Positions 11,028-22,790 are shown, counted from the first letter of the stretch. The stretch is DNA of 64,000 bases from Magicicada septendecula (GCA_034769895.1 CM068369.1:429437479-429501478); one strand, 5' to 3'. Translations and numbers: made by a program. Notes: a model not told the origin generated them from the sequence alone.

Positions 11028-13522
11028 ACACAAACTTAATAAATGGACATTTTAAATATTTTGATTTATGGTTCTGACCTTGCTGCTTTTGAAAATGAAG
11101 TGTGATAAAATTGAACAATTAATGGTGAAGAATTGTAAATAATTGATAGTGAAATTAATTGTGTGTATTGCAAAATGTTAGGTAAACAATGTGTGTATGT
11201 AGTAGAAATTGTTGTGATAATAATAATAATATTTTTGCAGTCTAAATAAATAACAAAATAATTTGGAAGAGGATAACAAATGAATTGTAATTATTGTAAT
11301 TGGTTAGAGTAATTAAAAATGTTGTGTTTTCAATAATTAATTTAATTAAAATGATTGGAGATGTTTAAATATTTTTGATTGATTTAAATGTTATATAATT
11401 GAATTTTTCTAATAAGTTTAAATTACTTTATGAGATGTGAATTTGATAATTAATAAATAAATACATGTTAAATTGTTTAGTATGGAATAACATTGTTGTT
11501 AAAATGTTGCAGAAGGTTACTGATATTTATATTTGTGTGTTATGACAGGGTATGAGCAATGTACTGTAAGTATAAATTTCCTAATACAATATATGTAAAG
11601 TAAAACTTTGTATAATTTTGAAATATGTCAGTGGTAAGGTCAGTCACCTTGCCAAGAAAATCAGCTGATAGCTGGAGTTAGATGTGTGAAATGTCACTTA
11701 TAAATTGTTTGCAAATTTCCAAGTTAACTAATGTTTGAATATAATGATTTTAATGTGTTAAAAGACTTTGAGTTAAATGATGGAAGTAATGTGAAATAGT
11801 TAAGAATTTTAAAGGGTCTGTAAAAGATAGTAAATGGGAGATCTTGGGTGATTAATATTTTGTTAGGACAATTAGAGCAGTCCATGTTAAGTTTAAAGGG
11901 GTACTAGAGATGAATAATATTGTTGTGAATTAATGTAATGTAGAATTTGAGATGTGATAGTGACACAGTAGCTATGGGTAAAATATGTAGAGTATTGATT
12001 GATATATTGAGTTAATAAATAAGTGGAGATATTTTGTAGTCGAGAGTAATGTATTGGAAGGGTAATTAGTTGATGGGAATTTTGTAAGGGGGTTGGTGTG
12101 GTAAGGAGTCCGCAACAAAAGGGTTGGGACGGGAAGGGACCGTTTAGCGCCGGAAAGGGTTGCCTAGGTAGAATCCAGGGACCAGATAAGGGAATGAGCT
12201 TTGGGGGGGGGAACACACATCCTGAGTACAAAGGGGTAGAGAGTATTTTTTTATGTAAGAGTAGAATGATGCGAATTGAGTTGAGTAGTAAGTTGGGTAT
12301 TAGAGATTGTTTGATAAGATGTTTTTGATAGAGATGGGTGTCATATTAGTTAAAGTTGTTAGTGATGTTAGAGTCAGAGGGGTAAAGATTATAAATGTAT
12401 ACATGCCAAGTGGTAAATCAAGTTATTATGAATAATTGAGTCACCCAAACTAATGGAGATTGCGAATGTTAAAGAAAGTAAATCATAGTAAAAATATAAA
12501 ATTAATGGAAACAAGTGACAGATTTGAATAGAAGTTGAAACTAATTGGAGCAATAAATGTGTAATTTTTAATTAATTTAAATGTCAATTTTATTGTTAAT
12601 TGTAATAATACTATGTCACTTTTAAATGTCATATTTTATTATGTTGTTGTGTTTAAAGATAAAAAATTTTAAAGACGTTTAATGTATTTTATGATGTAGC
12701 CTATGTATAACCTATGTAGGTCAAGGTTGTTGACTTGACCCAGTTTGATCAGCTGATGGTTGATGTTATAAACTAGACCAGTTTTGGCAATGAAGTGATG
12801 CAAATTTTGTTGTTTAATTGATTTAAATAATTTTCAATTTTCTTAATATTGAGAAAAGGATATTTTAATAAATTTAAATTTTTTTGAACAAAAAAAAAAT
12901 TTATTTTCTGTGCCTGCCATCTAATTGATGTTTTGAATTTTGATTATATTATTGTTTATGTGTATCAATAGTGTTATTGAATTATATTGTTTAGAATATA
13001 TGTATAATCAAGTGTTAGGATGAGGGAGTTCATGTTTAATTAGATGTTCAATTTATTTGTTTTTCTGATTATTAATAGTAACGAAGAGAATTAATCAATT
13101 CAGATAAAAGATTTCTATTTTTTGATTTTGGAGAAAGTAATGGAGATAGAGCAATTTGCTTGCAACTTAAATGAACTTTTGAATGTGAGAATTAAATTTT
13201 GTTTAATGAGTATTTATAAGTAAGTGTACGAGCCCAGTAACTGCTAAAGGCAGTCCAGTGTGCATGGTAAGGGGGAATATATCGGTTGAGGATCTGGCAT
13301 GGTATAAAACCAGAGGTTTGGAGTTTGGGGTGGCATGCTAGAAGGTTAGGTGCGCTGTGGTGCGTGTCTGTTCGATTTTATGGTGTTGGGATCTCGTATA
13401 GGGAAGTCCAGTAAAAGGTGCAGCCATAGTCGCCGAGCCAGGGGGGTAGTTTACCCATGATGTTAAGAACTAAAGGGGGGTTGTTGGCACCATATCCTCA
13501 CCGATCCTCTCAGGGGTTTAAC
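11028..13522. other. Long non-coding interior of the LARD-like element
   Basis: AT-rich, no ORF of note. A G-rich island lies at ~12085-12230 with runs of up to nine G, and a second G-rich stretch lies at 13240-13500. Non-coding interiors of this kind are usual for LARD elements, which keep packaging and priming signals but not pol. Confidence 0.7.
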
Positions 13523-13560
13523 AATGAGATTTCTTCTGTTTCGACAGAAGATCTCTCATT
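13523..13560 (+). other. Strong hairpin next to the polypurine tract
   Basis: Arms 13523-13538 and 13545-13560 pair at 14 of 16 positions around a 6-base loop (TTTCGA). The hairpin ends directly at the G-run that serves as polypurine tract, 10 bp before the 3' LTR. Confidence 0.75.
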
Positions 13561-13570
13561 GGGGGGTTAT

Positions 13571-14719
13571 TGTAACGGGGCAAAAGGGAGGGGTTTTATT
13601 TTATTAAATTTTTTGTAACAATTTATTTCATATGCGTGGCCAGTCACAGTTTGAATCTACATCGTAGCGAACCAAGGACTCATAAGGCGAAGTTAATACA
13701 ATGGAATGCGGCAACGTGCAATCACGCCATACCATTCTGAGAATTTTGAGACTGTGTGACACATACCCACAAACGCGCAAGCACCAACACCCGCAGGAGT
13801 GCAGACCCACGCCAAGAAGCGAAAAACAACATGGCTTGAAGCTGATATTTTTCTAACATGTGCGTTTGTGACGGCGGAAGTCTTGACGAAGTCCCGCCTA
13901 TTTTGTGACGTAAACCTCGGGACACCCAATTTCGTCAACGTCCAGCACACGGGAGTTTGCATTTATTAAAGTTGCCACAGCTATGACTTTAAAGTACCAG
14001 GCATTGGTTTCCGCCTTGTCGAAGAATTGTAATTGGGGGAACTTGGTGAACGCTCTGCCCAGTCTCTTACTAACGCTCACCTGCGCAGGCAGCCGGCCAA
14101 ACCGGGCCTATTAAGAAATTACCAATATTAAGTAAAAGTGAGTGTAGTTTGTTCAAAATTCGGAAGTAAGAACAGTTTTCAAAAAATGCAGTAGTAAGAG
14201 CAGTGTTGCAGAAAAACTGAATTAACAAATTGTTTCGGACCAATATAGTGAACTTTGTAAGTGCGGAACCACGAGGTCGGAAAACACCACGTTGCCGGCG
14301 AGGGTGTTACGTAAAGTATTCAACATGTTAAATAAATAAAAAGGGGTTTTGTTTGTTTTGGAATGGTTTGTGTGTGTGTGTGTGTAAGCAGGCTGGGCTG
14401 TTTCCTTTAAGATAAGATGTAATAGAATTTTAGTAATATATAACCATGTCATAAATATCGTCAGAATGTTTTGTTTATTTTAAATTTGGCAAGAAGTGAT
14501 TAAATGGTTAAAGAGGTGAATAACCAACATGTTAAAAAATCTAAAGAATTTAATAAAAGTTAATTTGTTTTTCTCTTCCTAAATACGAGTTGCGTATATT
14601 ATTAGTGTAACCTTGCAATCATGTTTGCATTCACAGTTCGTGTTGGGACCCTGGACAGAAGTTAAGGTAAGTGAAAATAAATACAATTTTATAATCCGTA
14701 AGTAAAACGTAATATCACA
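13571..14719 (+). repeat. 3' LTR of the LARD-like element
   Basis: Same length (1149 bp) and ~99% the same as 8490-9638. It is followed by TTGT, the second copy of the target duplication, after which the split mariner B resumes. Confidence 0.93.
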
Positions 14720-14723
14720 TTGT

Positions 14724-15040
14724 GCTGAAGTGGGGAGCGGGTGTTCCACCCGCTTGCCCTTGAGTGTATGATGTTTCCTGACAAAAAACACATGACACAG
14801 TTTTCCACATTCCCCTACTTGCAAGACCTTGCTCCGTGCGACTTTTTTGTTGTTTCCTCGCTTGAAAAGAGAGCTTAAAGGAAAATGCTTTGTGGATGTG
14901 CAAGAAGTGAAGGAAAAAACTAAATCACTAAAATTCATTACTTCAAAGAGTTCCAGGACTGCTTCAAGAAGTGGAAAAACATGTAGACAAGTGCTTATCT
15001 TCAAATTTGAAGGGTATACGTTTGTTAACTTGTAAAAATA
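14724..15040 (+). pseudogene. Mariner B transposase, C-terminal part
   Basis: After the LTR element the mariner reading resumes in degraded form, with LQDLAPCDFF (third catalytic Asp), LKRELKGKCFVDVQEVKEKT and EFQDCF-like phrases spread over shifting frames, ending close to the right terminal repeat. This matches the part of the protein missing from the 7795-8380 fragment, and so confirms that the two pieces are one split element. Confidence 0.8.
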
Positions 15041-15329
15041 AATAAAACAGTTTATATTTGAAAATTCCGGTTATTTTTGGGTTCCCCTCATGTGATGGGA
15101 GCACCAGACGGTCATCTTGAGGTCAATAAAAAATTAACAAAATATGGACCAATTCTATTAGCTTCATCTTCACAATGATAGAGGAATGGTGTCAGACTTG
15201 TTAAATACGTGCTGCAAGCAAGGGTCCACAAACCCCAAATAAAGGAAATGAGATAGTATAATTTCCATCCAGAGAATTGCTACAGACATTGTTGGGCCTT
15301 TCCCAGTTATAGATAATGGAAACTATAGT

Positions 15330-18008
15330 CCATTCAAAACGCGGGGGGACGTTGTTCAATTTATACCACGAATAGAGGCTACTTTCATTATACGTTTTTT
15401 GGGTCGCTGATTCCGAAAATCGGGGTCCCGCGGCTCCAAAATTAGTGCGTCACCCCTAAAAATGCAAAAAAAACCCCTTTTAGGTTTTTTTTTTGCAAAA
15501 ATCTAATTAACAATCTGAAATAACTTTATGAAATGCCCTTATTTTAATAATAATTTTTATTTTTAGTGAGATAATGTTAAATTGAGCCAAAATTTATTCT
15601 TAGGGTAAATCAACGGGGGGTGAAAACCACCCCCTGAGTAGAAAAAAAGGGAAAAATGCATGAAAAACTTTTTTTATTACTTTTTGCAGTACGTTTCGAA
15701 TAAACAGTCATTGTACAACTAAAAATAATATGTTTATGCCTTAAGAAATAAAAACTACCCCTGAACTACCCCCTTCAGGGGTAAAAATAACATCTAAATT
15801 TAAGTACACATGAAAAACGCAATTGGATATATATTTTTTGCATTTTATTTTAATTTACAATGAATTAGTGTTAAAAAAAATATCGCAAATTATTTTCACC
15901 CTTTTGAGGGGTAAAACTACCCCTAAAACATCGTAAAATAAAAAGTAAGTAAAAAAATTTCGGTTTTTACATTTTGCTTTATATTGTGAATAAATAGCCA
16001 TTTAGGGCTAAAAAAAAAAGATTTTTACCAGTTTTAAGGGCTGAAATCACCTCTGGTTTAAATTACATTTTAAAACATAAGTTAACAAATTTTTTTTACA
16101 TTCCGTTTTTATTTCCAATAATTGAAAAAAAAAACTTTCACACTTTTGTCATTATTAAAAAAATTTTAATACAATGTTTAATAATTATTATAATTTAACT
16201 TATAAAATTATAAATAAAAAAGTTTTAGATATAATAAAAAATAGCCTTAGATACTGTTAGAGAAATATTTGTTAAAAAAAAAGTACCTAAGAATAATTTT
16301 AATTCAATAATTATAGACTGCTTTGAAAACTTAAAAACTAGTGTTAGCATAAGCAAACTTCCGCCAACTGATTTAGCAGTAAAAGAACATGCAATGCGGG
16401 TATACCTTCAATGCCAGTATTGGTGTTTAAATCCATTACATCCAACTGATTGGGGTTGGCAAGTGAATGATAATGTGTTAACACCTATTTATTCATCAAG
16501 GCCTTTATTACCCGATAAGTTCTTAAAACGTTTTACTGATGAGGAAGAATATGATGAAAGCTATTTTTTACCAATGGGACCAGAAGCATCTGTAAATACT
16601 TCCCAAGAAGTTGAAGCTTCTGAATATACGAATGAGAGCTATGATATATATGAACCGGAAATATATATTGATGAACATCAAAATGATGAAGTGATGGAAA
16701 TCAATGATAATGAGGAAGATGTCAGTTTCTGCCAAAAAAAACAAATATTACAATAAAAATTGTATAAATTTTATATTTTTATAAAAATGTTTCATTATTG
16801 TAAATGTTACTTATTTATATTTTATAATGTCCTTATTTATATTTTTTAATAAAAAAAATTTAAAAAAGCAATCAAGTATTTTTTTAATTTCACAATATAA
16901 ATTTTCACGTTGGTATATTTTTTGCAATTACTTTACTTTAAATATTAAGATTTTCGATAATAAATATTATCTAATACAATAAAGTTTAAATAAATAAGAT
17001 GTGCATGATTTCCAAATTATTTTAAATCCTTTAAATCATGAAAAAATAACTTGTCACACTATTTTGATGGAATAGTTAATCGAAATGTAAAAAACATAAT
17101 TTCTTAATCACTTTATATTTTACGATGTTTTAGGGGTAGTTTTACCCCTCAAAAGGGTGAAAATAATTAGCTATATTTTTTTCAGACTAATTCGTTGGAA
17201 ATAATAAAAAATGCAAAAACAAATTGTTCTCAACTCATTTTTTAAAATGTACTTTGAATTATATATTCTTTAACCCCCAAAGGGGACTTGGGGTAGTTTT
17301 AATCCGTAAAGGGATGAAAATAAATTTTGTTAGCCCTAAAATGGCTATTTATTCGCAATGTAAAGCAAAATGTAAAAACCGAAAATTTTTTACGTACTTT
17401 TTATTTTACGATGTTTTAGGGGTAGTTTTACCCCTCAAAAGGGTGAAAATAATTTGCGATATTTTTTTAACACTAATTCATTGTAAATTAAAATAAAATG
17501 GAAAAATATATATCCAATTGCGTTTTTTCATGTGTACTTAAATTTATATGTTATTTTTACCCCTGAAGGGGGTAGTTCAGGGGTAGTTTTTATTTCTTAA
17601 GGCATAAACATATTATTTTTAGTTGTACAATGACTGCTTATTCAAAACGTACTGCAAAAAGTAATAAAAAAAGTTTTTCATGCATGTTTCCCTTTTTATC
17701 TACTCAGGGAGTGGTTTCCACCCCCTTTGATTTATCCTAAGAATAAATTTTGGCTCAATTTAACATTATCACACTAAAAATAAAAATTATTATTAAAATA
17801 AGGGCATTTCATAAAGTTATTTCAGATTGTTAATTAGATTTTTGCAAAAAAACGCCTAAACGGGGTGGTTGCATTTTTAGGGGTGACGCACTAATTTTGG
17901 AGCCGCGGGACCCCGATTTTCGGAATCAGCGACCCAAAAAACGTATAATGAAAGTAGTCTCTATTCATGGCATAAATTGAACAACGTCCTCCCGCGTTTT
18001 GAATGGAA
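15330..18008. mobile_element. 2.7-kb DNA element with very long (~0.7-0.8 kb) inverted repeats, superfamily unknown
   Basis: The outer ends read TCCATTCAAAACGCGGGGGG (left) and, reversed, TCCATTCAAAACGCGGGAGG (right). Homology between the arms continues inward for about 690 bp and, more weakly, to about 800 bp. The arms are full of short palindromes built from GGGGTAGTTTTACCCC and CCCCTCAAAAGGGG-like blocks, with one block duplicated in the right arm (near 17123 and 17411). The middle carries one ORF (16238-16756). The element splits the integrase remnant of the old gypsy element. A target duplication is not clear; ATA on both sides or an imperfect 9-mer is possible. Long TIRs resemble Mutator-like elements, but no such transposase is visible. 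Confidence 0.8.
16238..16756 (+). pseudogene. ORF in the long-TIR element, like the C-terminal part of a repeated arthropod protein family
   Basis: Open for about 172 codons; the first ATG (16394) falls inside the conserved part, so the N-terminus is missing or lies in another exon. The phrase SKLPPTDLAVKEHAMRVYLQ, then HPTDWGWQVNDNVLTPI and LLPDKFLK, recalls a high-copy arthropod protein family whose members read LPPT..A...H..RVY.QVQ.WLGN.L.P..WGW...L.PI and then a Cys-rich CXC (tesmin-like) module. Here the Cys-rich module is replaced by an acidic tail rich in Glu, Asp and Tyr. The relationship is from memory and needs a search. It is not a recognisable transposase. Confidence 0.5.
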
Positions 18009-18680
18009 TACTAGTACACCATGGCAATAGGTGACTACCAAGTGGGTGGCAGCTTATGCTATTCTAAATCATAAGGTTACCACTGTGGCAGAAGCTTTAG
18101 TTGACAACTTGTGTTGCTGTTATGGAGGTCCTATTGAAATCCACAGGGTCAAGAGAGGAATTTTGAGTAAGGAGTTTTTAAAGAATTATATCACAAAGTA
18201 TACAAAAGACTACGACTCTCTCCACCAAAACTAGTGGAAGCGATTTATTTTCCTGGGAAATAAATGTTTGGATCACTCAAGACTCAGCTCCATGATCTGC
18301 AGCATTATTCTTTGCAATTAGAGAACTAACTGTGAGAAATAAATTGTTTGACAAGAGGATGGCTGAAGATAATCAGTAACAAAATGAAAATGTGGTATGA
18401 TATTTGCAGTAATAGTGTGAATTTTAAAGGAGACTAGGTTTGGTTGGACAACCCAAGGCACCATCGTAGTTGCTCCCTGAAACTTCAAACTAACCAGAAA
18501 GGCCAAAATTAAACTAATATCGGTATGGAGAACCATACATGACTTCCATGTTCTAAGATTTATATTCAAAATCATTTTCTAAACGAAATATTGCCATAAA
18601 AACTATTTCTTTCTTCAGCCTTAACCACAGTACTGTGGTCACTAATGTATACCACCTCACGTTATCGCATTCGATTTTCA

Positions 18681-18712
18681 CTGATGATGGCAGTCGATGG
18701 CACTGCGGAAAC
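18681..18712 (+). ncRNA. Hammerhead-like core, copy 1 (putative)
   Basis: CTGATGA (18681-18687) and GAAAC (18708-18712) flank a short possible stem II, the order found in hammerhead ribozymes. Stem I and a cleavage triplet were not convincingly matched by eye, so activity is unproven. Confidence 0.3.
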
Positions 18713-19613
18713 GTGTGGTTTTGCAGAAAACTTGGACCATGGCCAACCGGCCTGGGAAGGAAATTTTAACAACAAACTACTTCTTTGTTGCCGATAACAT
18801 AGTACACATATACAAAATTATCCCTTGCCCCTTCAACTATAATTTTCATTTATAGAAAATTACCCCCACCCTGTTCAACCAGCCTCTTCATTTATAGATA
18901 TTTCATCTACGTTTCTACAGTGGATTATTATGATCTTCTTATCAGGATACTTTATTTATCAAAATTAAGTACTTTACTCTTATTAAAACAAAACGTTGCT
19001 AGTAAATTACCCTTTCCCGGTAACCTATCTTCACCAAAATCAATAGTCCTTGAGTTCTCTATAACTCAGGTACATACGTAAAAAGTTATTTGATTCTGTT
19101 TGAATTTACGGCAGTTATCGTTCGTCATGGAAAAAATTACCCTTGTAAAAAAATAAAACGTTGCATGTAAACTACCCCTTTCTCTTAACCGACCATCACC
19201 AAAAACAATAGGTCTTGAGAACTCTACAATTCAGGGCTGTATGCAAAAAATTATTTGATTATGTTTGAATTAGCGGCTGTTATTGTTTGCCATAGAAAAA
19301 AATCTATACACAGACACTTTTCGAAAATTGACTTTTCTTCATGTTTTGAGGGTAGTACAATCAGAATCAGCCGTTATCTCGAACACGATTTTTTTCGCCA
19401 TCACCATACTTCAATTTCCTTATGGAACATGGAAGTAAAATATTGGTATGGAGAACCATACATGACTTCCATGTTCTTAGATTTATATTTAAAATCATTT
19501 TCAAAATGAAATATATGCATAGAAACTACTTCTTTCTACTTACTGCTTCAGCCTTAACCACAGTACTGTGGTCACTAACGTATACCAACTCACGTTATCG
19601 CACTCGATTTTCA

Positions 19614-19645
19614 CTGATGATGGAAGTCGATGGCACTGCCGAAAC
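19614..19645 (+). ncRNA. Hammerhead-like core, copy 2 (putative)
   Basis: CTGATGA at 19614-19620 and GAAAC at 19641-19645, with a GGAAGT...GCACTGCC possible stem II. A perfect 14-bp palindrome CCACAGTACTGTGG precedes it at about 19558-19571, and a TAACGT/ACGTTA pair lies between. The same arrangement recurs at 18620-18712. Confidence 0.3.
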
Positions 19646-20808
19646 GTCTGGTTTTGCAGAAAACATTGGTCTATGGCCAAACAGGCCAGGAAGGAATTTC
19701 AACAACAAACTACTTCTTTGTTGCTGATAACGTAGTACATATATAAAAAAAATTATCCCCTCCCCCTTCAACTATATTTATAGAAAATTACCTCCACCCC
19801 ATTCAACTAGCCTCTTCATTTATAGATATTTCATCTACATTTCTACAGTGGATTATTAAGATCTTCTTATCAGGATACGTTATTTATCAAAATTAAGTAC
19901 TTTACTCTTGTTACAACAAAAAATATTTCAGGTAAACTACCCTTTCCCCATAACCGATCTTCACCAAAATCAATAGGCCTTGAGTCCTCTACAACTCAGG
20001 CCCATATGTAAAAAAATATTTGATTCTGTGTGAATTTACGGCAGTTATCGTTCGTCATGAAAAAATTTCTCTTGTTATAACATAAAATTTTGCAGGTAAA
20101 CTACCCCTGTCCCTTAACCGATCTTCACCAAAATCAACAGGCCTTAAGCTCTCTACAATTTAGGGATGTATGCAAAAATTTATTTGATTATGTTTGAATT
20201 TACGGCAGTTATCGTTCATCATAGAAAAAATTACCCTTGTTATCACATAAAACGTTGCAGGTAAACTACCCCTTTCCCTTAACCGATCTTCACCAAAATC
20301 AACAGGCCTTGAGTCCTTTACAATTCAGGAACGTATGCAAAAAATTATTTGATTCTGTTTGAATTTGCGGGTCTTATCGTTTGCCATAGAAAAAAAATCT
20401 ACAGATAGACACAGACACTTTTCGAAAAATGACTTTTTTTCATGTTTTGAGGGTAGTACAATCAGAATCTGCAATTATCTCGAACACGATTTTTTTGCCA
20501 TCACCATACTTCCATTTCCTTATGGAACATGGAAGTAAAATCGGTATGGAGAACCATACATGACTTCCAGGTTGTAAGATTTATGTTTAAAATAATTTAC
20601 TTGAATTTGGTTCGGTAATTTCTAAAAAAATATCGCCCACCCTCAAACTAATTTCACTATTAAATAGATATTTTTGTTATTATGGTGTAGTCGTTTAATA
20701 TAATGTTATTTTCAGTCACTTTATCCATAAAAATTAGGTAGGCTTTACTTTATTCTTATAAAGAAACCGACTACGCAGATAATCATCCCTCCTCCGAAGC
20801 GATCCGAT

Positions 20809-21212
20809 GTCACTCATGGACCCTGAGCATCTTGCAGAGGGTTCATACCCTAAAGACGAAAAGTCTGTCTATGAACCGTTCCTCTGTAAACACGTGCAGT
20901 TACACTGCCCAGCGATCCACACGAAGCAAATCGCTATCCACGCTGGACACTTTTTCGGCTTGCACGCGTAGTGTTGGTGTGGGTTTCGGCACTTTCCATT
21001 TAAAAAGCATGCAAATGTAAGAAAATAAACAGAGTGAGGCCAGTAATAACGCGAATTGTGTGTGTGTCTTGCCTGCCTTTTTATTGCGGTAATCACAATA
21101 ATAAAACTTTGGAAAAGTAAACATTACATAATTGAGATATGCTTGCCTGCCAGGAACGATATATTTTTACTCATACGTGATTTAAATTAAAATGAAAAAT
21201 ATAGAATTTTGT
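20809..21212 (+). repeat. 404-bp block, copy 1 of a dispersed duplication
   Basis: Begins GTCACTCATGGACCCTGAGC and ends in AATTAAAATGAAAAA-type sequence; about 90% or more alike to 22389-22790, 1580 bp downstream. Short overlapping ORFs exist in more than one frame, and a coding role is not supported. AGAAAATAAAC near the middle could serve as a polyadenylation signal. Confidence 0.85.
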
Positions 21213-21915
21213 TAAAGTGAAATGAAATGTTCCCATAGAAACTATTTCTTTGTTGTCAATAACGTAGCGCACATATAAAATTTAAAAAATAACCCCCTCC
21301 CCCTTCAACTACCCTTTCCATTTATAGATATTTCATCTACCTTTCTACAGTGGATTATTTTGACCTTCTTTTCAGGATATTTTATTTATTAAAATTAAGC
21401 ATTTTACTCTTGTTAAAACGTAAAACGTTGCAGGTAAACTACCCTTTCCCTTAACCGATCTTCACCAAAAACAATAGGCCTTGAGTCCTCTACAATTCAG
21501 GGCTGTATGCAAAAAATTATTTGATTCTGTTTGAATTTGCGGCTGTTATCGTTTGCTATAGAAAAAATTCTACACACAGACACTTTTCGAAAAATGACTT
21601 TTTTTCATGTTTTGATGGTAGTACAATCAGAATCTGCCGTTATCTCGAACACGATTTTTTTCGCCATGACCATACTTCCATTTCCTTATTGAACATGGAA
21701 GTAAAAAATAAATGACTGAAATGTAAGTTACTAGAAATAATATCGGTATGGAGAACCATACATAACTTCCATGTTCTAAGATTTATATTTAAAATCATTT
21801 TCGAAATGAAATATTTCCAAAGAACTGCTTCCTTCTATTTACTGCTTCAGCCTTAACGACGGTACTGTGTACGGTACTAACGTATACCACCTCATGTTAG
21901 CGCACTCGATTTTCA

Positions 21916-21937
21916 CTGATGATGGCACTGCTGAAAC
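21916..21937 (+). ncRNA. Hammerhead-like core, copy 3 (putative)
   Basis: CTGATGA (21916-21922), a 10-base minimal stem-loop, then GAAAC (21933-21937). The middle is shorter than in the other two copies, and the possible stem II is only about 3 bp. Confidence 0.25.
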
Positions 21938-22388
21938 GACTGGCTTTGCAGAAAACATTGGACCACGGTCAAACAGCTCGGGAAGGAATTTTAACAACAA
22001 ACTACTTCTTTGTTGCCGATAACGTAGTACACATATAGAAAATTATCCCCTCCCGCTTCAACTATCACTTTCATTTATAGAAAAGTACCCCCTTCCCCTT
22101 CAACTATCCTTTTCATTTATAGATATTTTACCTAGCTTTCTACAGTGGATTATTATGACCTACTTGTATAAGTTAATGTTTGATCTCCATTAAGTAGTGC
22201 TCAAGTTTCCAAAGTTTTAATATTACGATGTCCGAAATTAAAACATCAGAGCAGGTTTAGTGTGTATGAGGGTACACCGTGGACAACATTTTTTAACATT
22301 CCCTATTAAGCGTTGCTCACAGTAAAGCTGCGAATCTATAGTGTACGTTTCACAGAACAAATACGCGGAAAAGAAGGAGCGCTCTGAA

Positions 22389-22790
22389 GTCACTCATGGA
22401 CCCTGAGCATCTTGCAGAGGGTTCGTTCCCTAAAGACGAAAAGTCTGTCTATGAACCGTTCCTCTGTAAACACGTGCAGTTACACTGCCCAGCGATCCAC
22501 ACGAAGCAAATCGCTAGCCACGCTGGTCACTTTTTCGGCTTGCACGCGTTGTGTTGGTGTGGGTTTCGGCACTTTTCATTTAAAAAGTGTGCAAATGTAA
22601 GAAAATAAACACAAGTGAGGCCAGAAATAATGCGAATTGTGTGTGTGTGTCTTGTCTGCCTTTTTATTGCGGTAATCATAATAATAAAATGGAAACGTAA
22701 ACATTACATCATTGAGATATGCTTGCCTGCCATGAACGATATATTTTCTCTCATACATGATTTAAATTAAAATGAAAAAATTATAATTTT
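22389..22790 (+). repeat. 404-bp block, copy 2 of a dispersed duplication
   Basis: Second copy of 20809-21212 in the same orientation. In this copy one frame is open for 70 codons (MDPEHLAEGSFPKDEKSVYE...), but the first copy breaks that frame, so no protein is claimed. Confidence 0.85.

Larger units (their letters stand above)
8490..14719 (+). mobile_element. Young non-autonomous LTR retrotransposon (LARD-like), 6.2 kb
   Basis: Two 1149-bp LTRs (8490-9638 and 13571-14719) enclose 3.9 kb, with a 4-bp TTGT duplication outside (8486-8489, 14720-14723). A primer site TGGCGCCTCGAACTGGAACG starts at 9641 and a G-rich polypurine tract (GGGGGG, ~13561) precedes the 3' LTR. I see no protease, reverse transcriptase or integrase, so it depends on other elements. 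Two ORFs of unknown role are inside. The LTRs differ at about a dozen places (~1%), so it is young, perhaps one to a few million years if ordinary insect rates apply. Confidence 0.9.
7633..15093 (+). mobile_element. Mariner B, split by a later LTR element
   Basis: The left end CAAGGGGGCCCAAAAATACG follows TA at 7631-7632. The right end, reversed, reads CATGAGGGGAACCCAAAAAT and is followed by TG, a likely mutated TA. The transposase N-terminal half lies at 7795-8380 and the C-terminal part at ~14720-15040; the 6.2 kb between them is the LTR element with its own 4-bp target duplication. The gypsy integrase remnant resumes straight after the right end, so mariner B itself inserted into the old gypsy element. 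Confidence 0.85.
1275..18560 (+). mobile_element. Old, broken Ty3/gypsy LTR retrotransposon split by five separate insertions
   Basis: Parts appear in the right order on the plus strand: 5' LTR (1275-1994), Leu-tRNA-like primer site (1996 on, TGGTGTTAGAAGTAGGAT), gag remnants (~2050-3420), aspartic protease remnant (~4440-4750), a pre-RT piece (~6120-6300), reverse transcriptase/RNase H remnants (~6340-7260, with YCVTKRAFLAII and TNHAVLTRLL), integrase zinc region (~15095-15290), integrase core start (DIVGPFPVIDNGN, ~15285-15325), core continuation (TKWVAAYAI, 18034 on) and a pol C-terminus (~18430-18500). A 3' LTR was not found. The element is broken throughout, with many interruptions, and is clearly the oldest layer because every other element in this stretch sits inside it. 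The right border is approximate. Confidence 0.8.
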
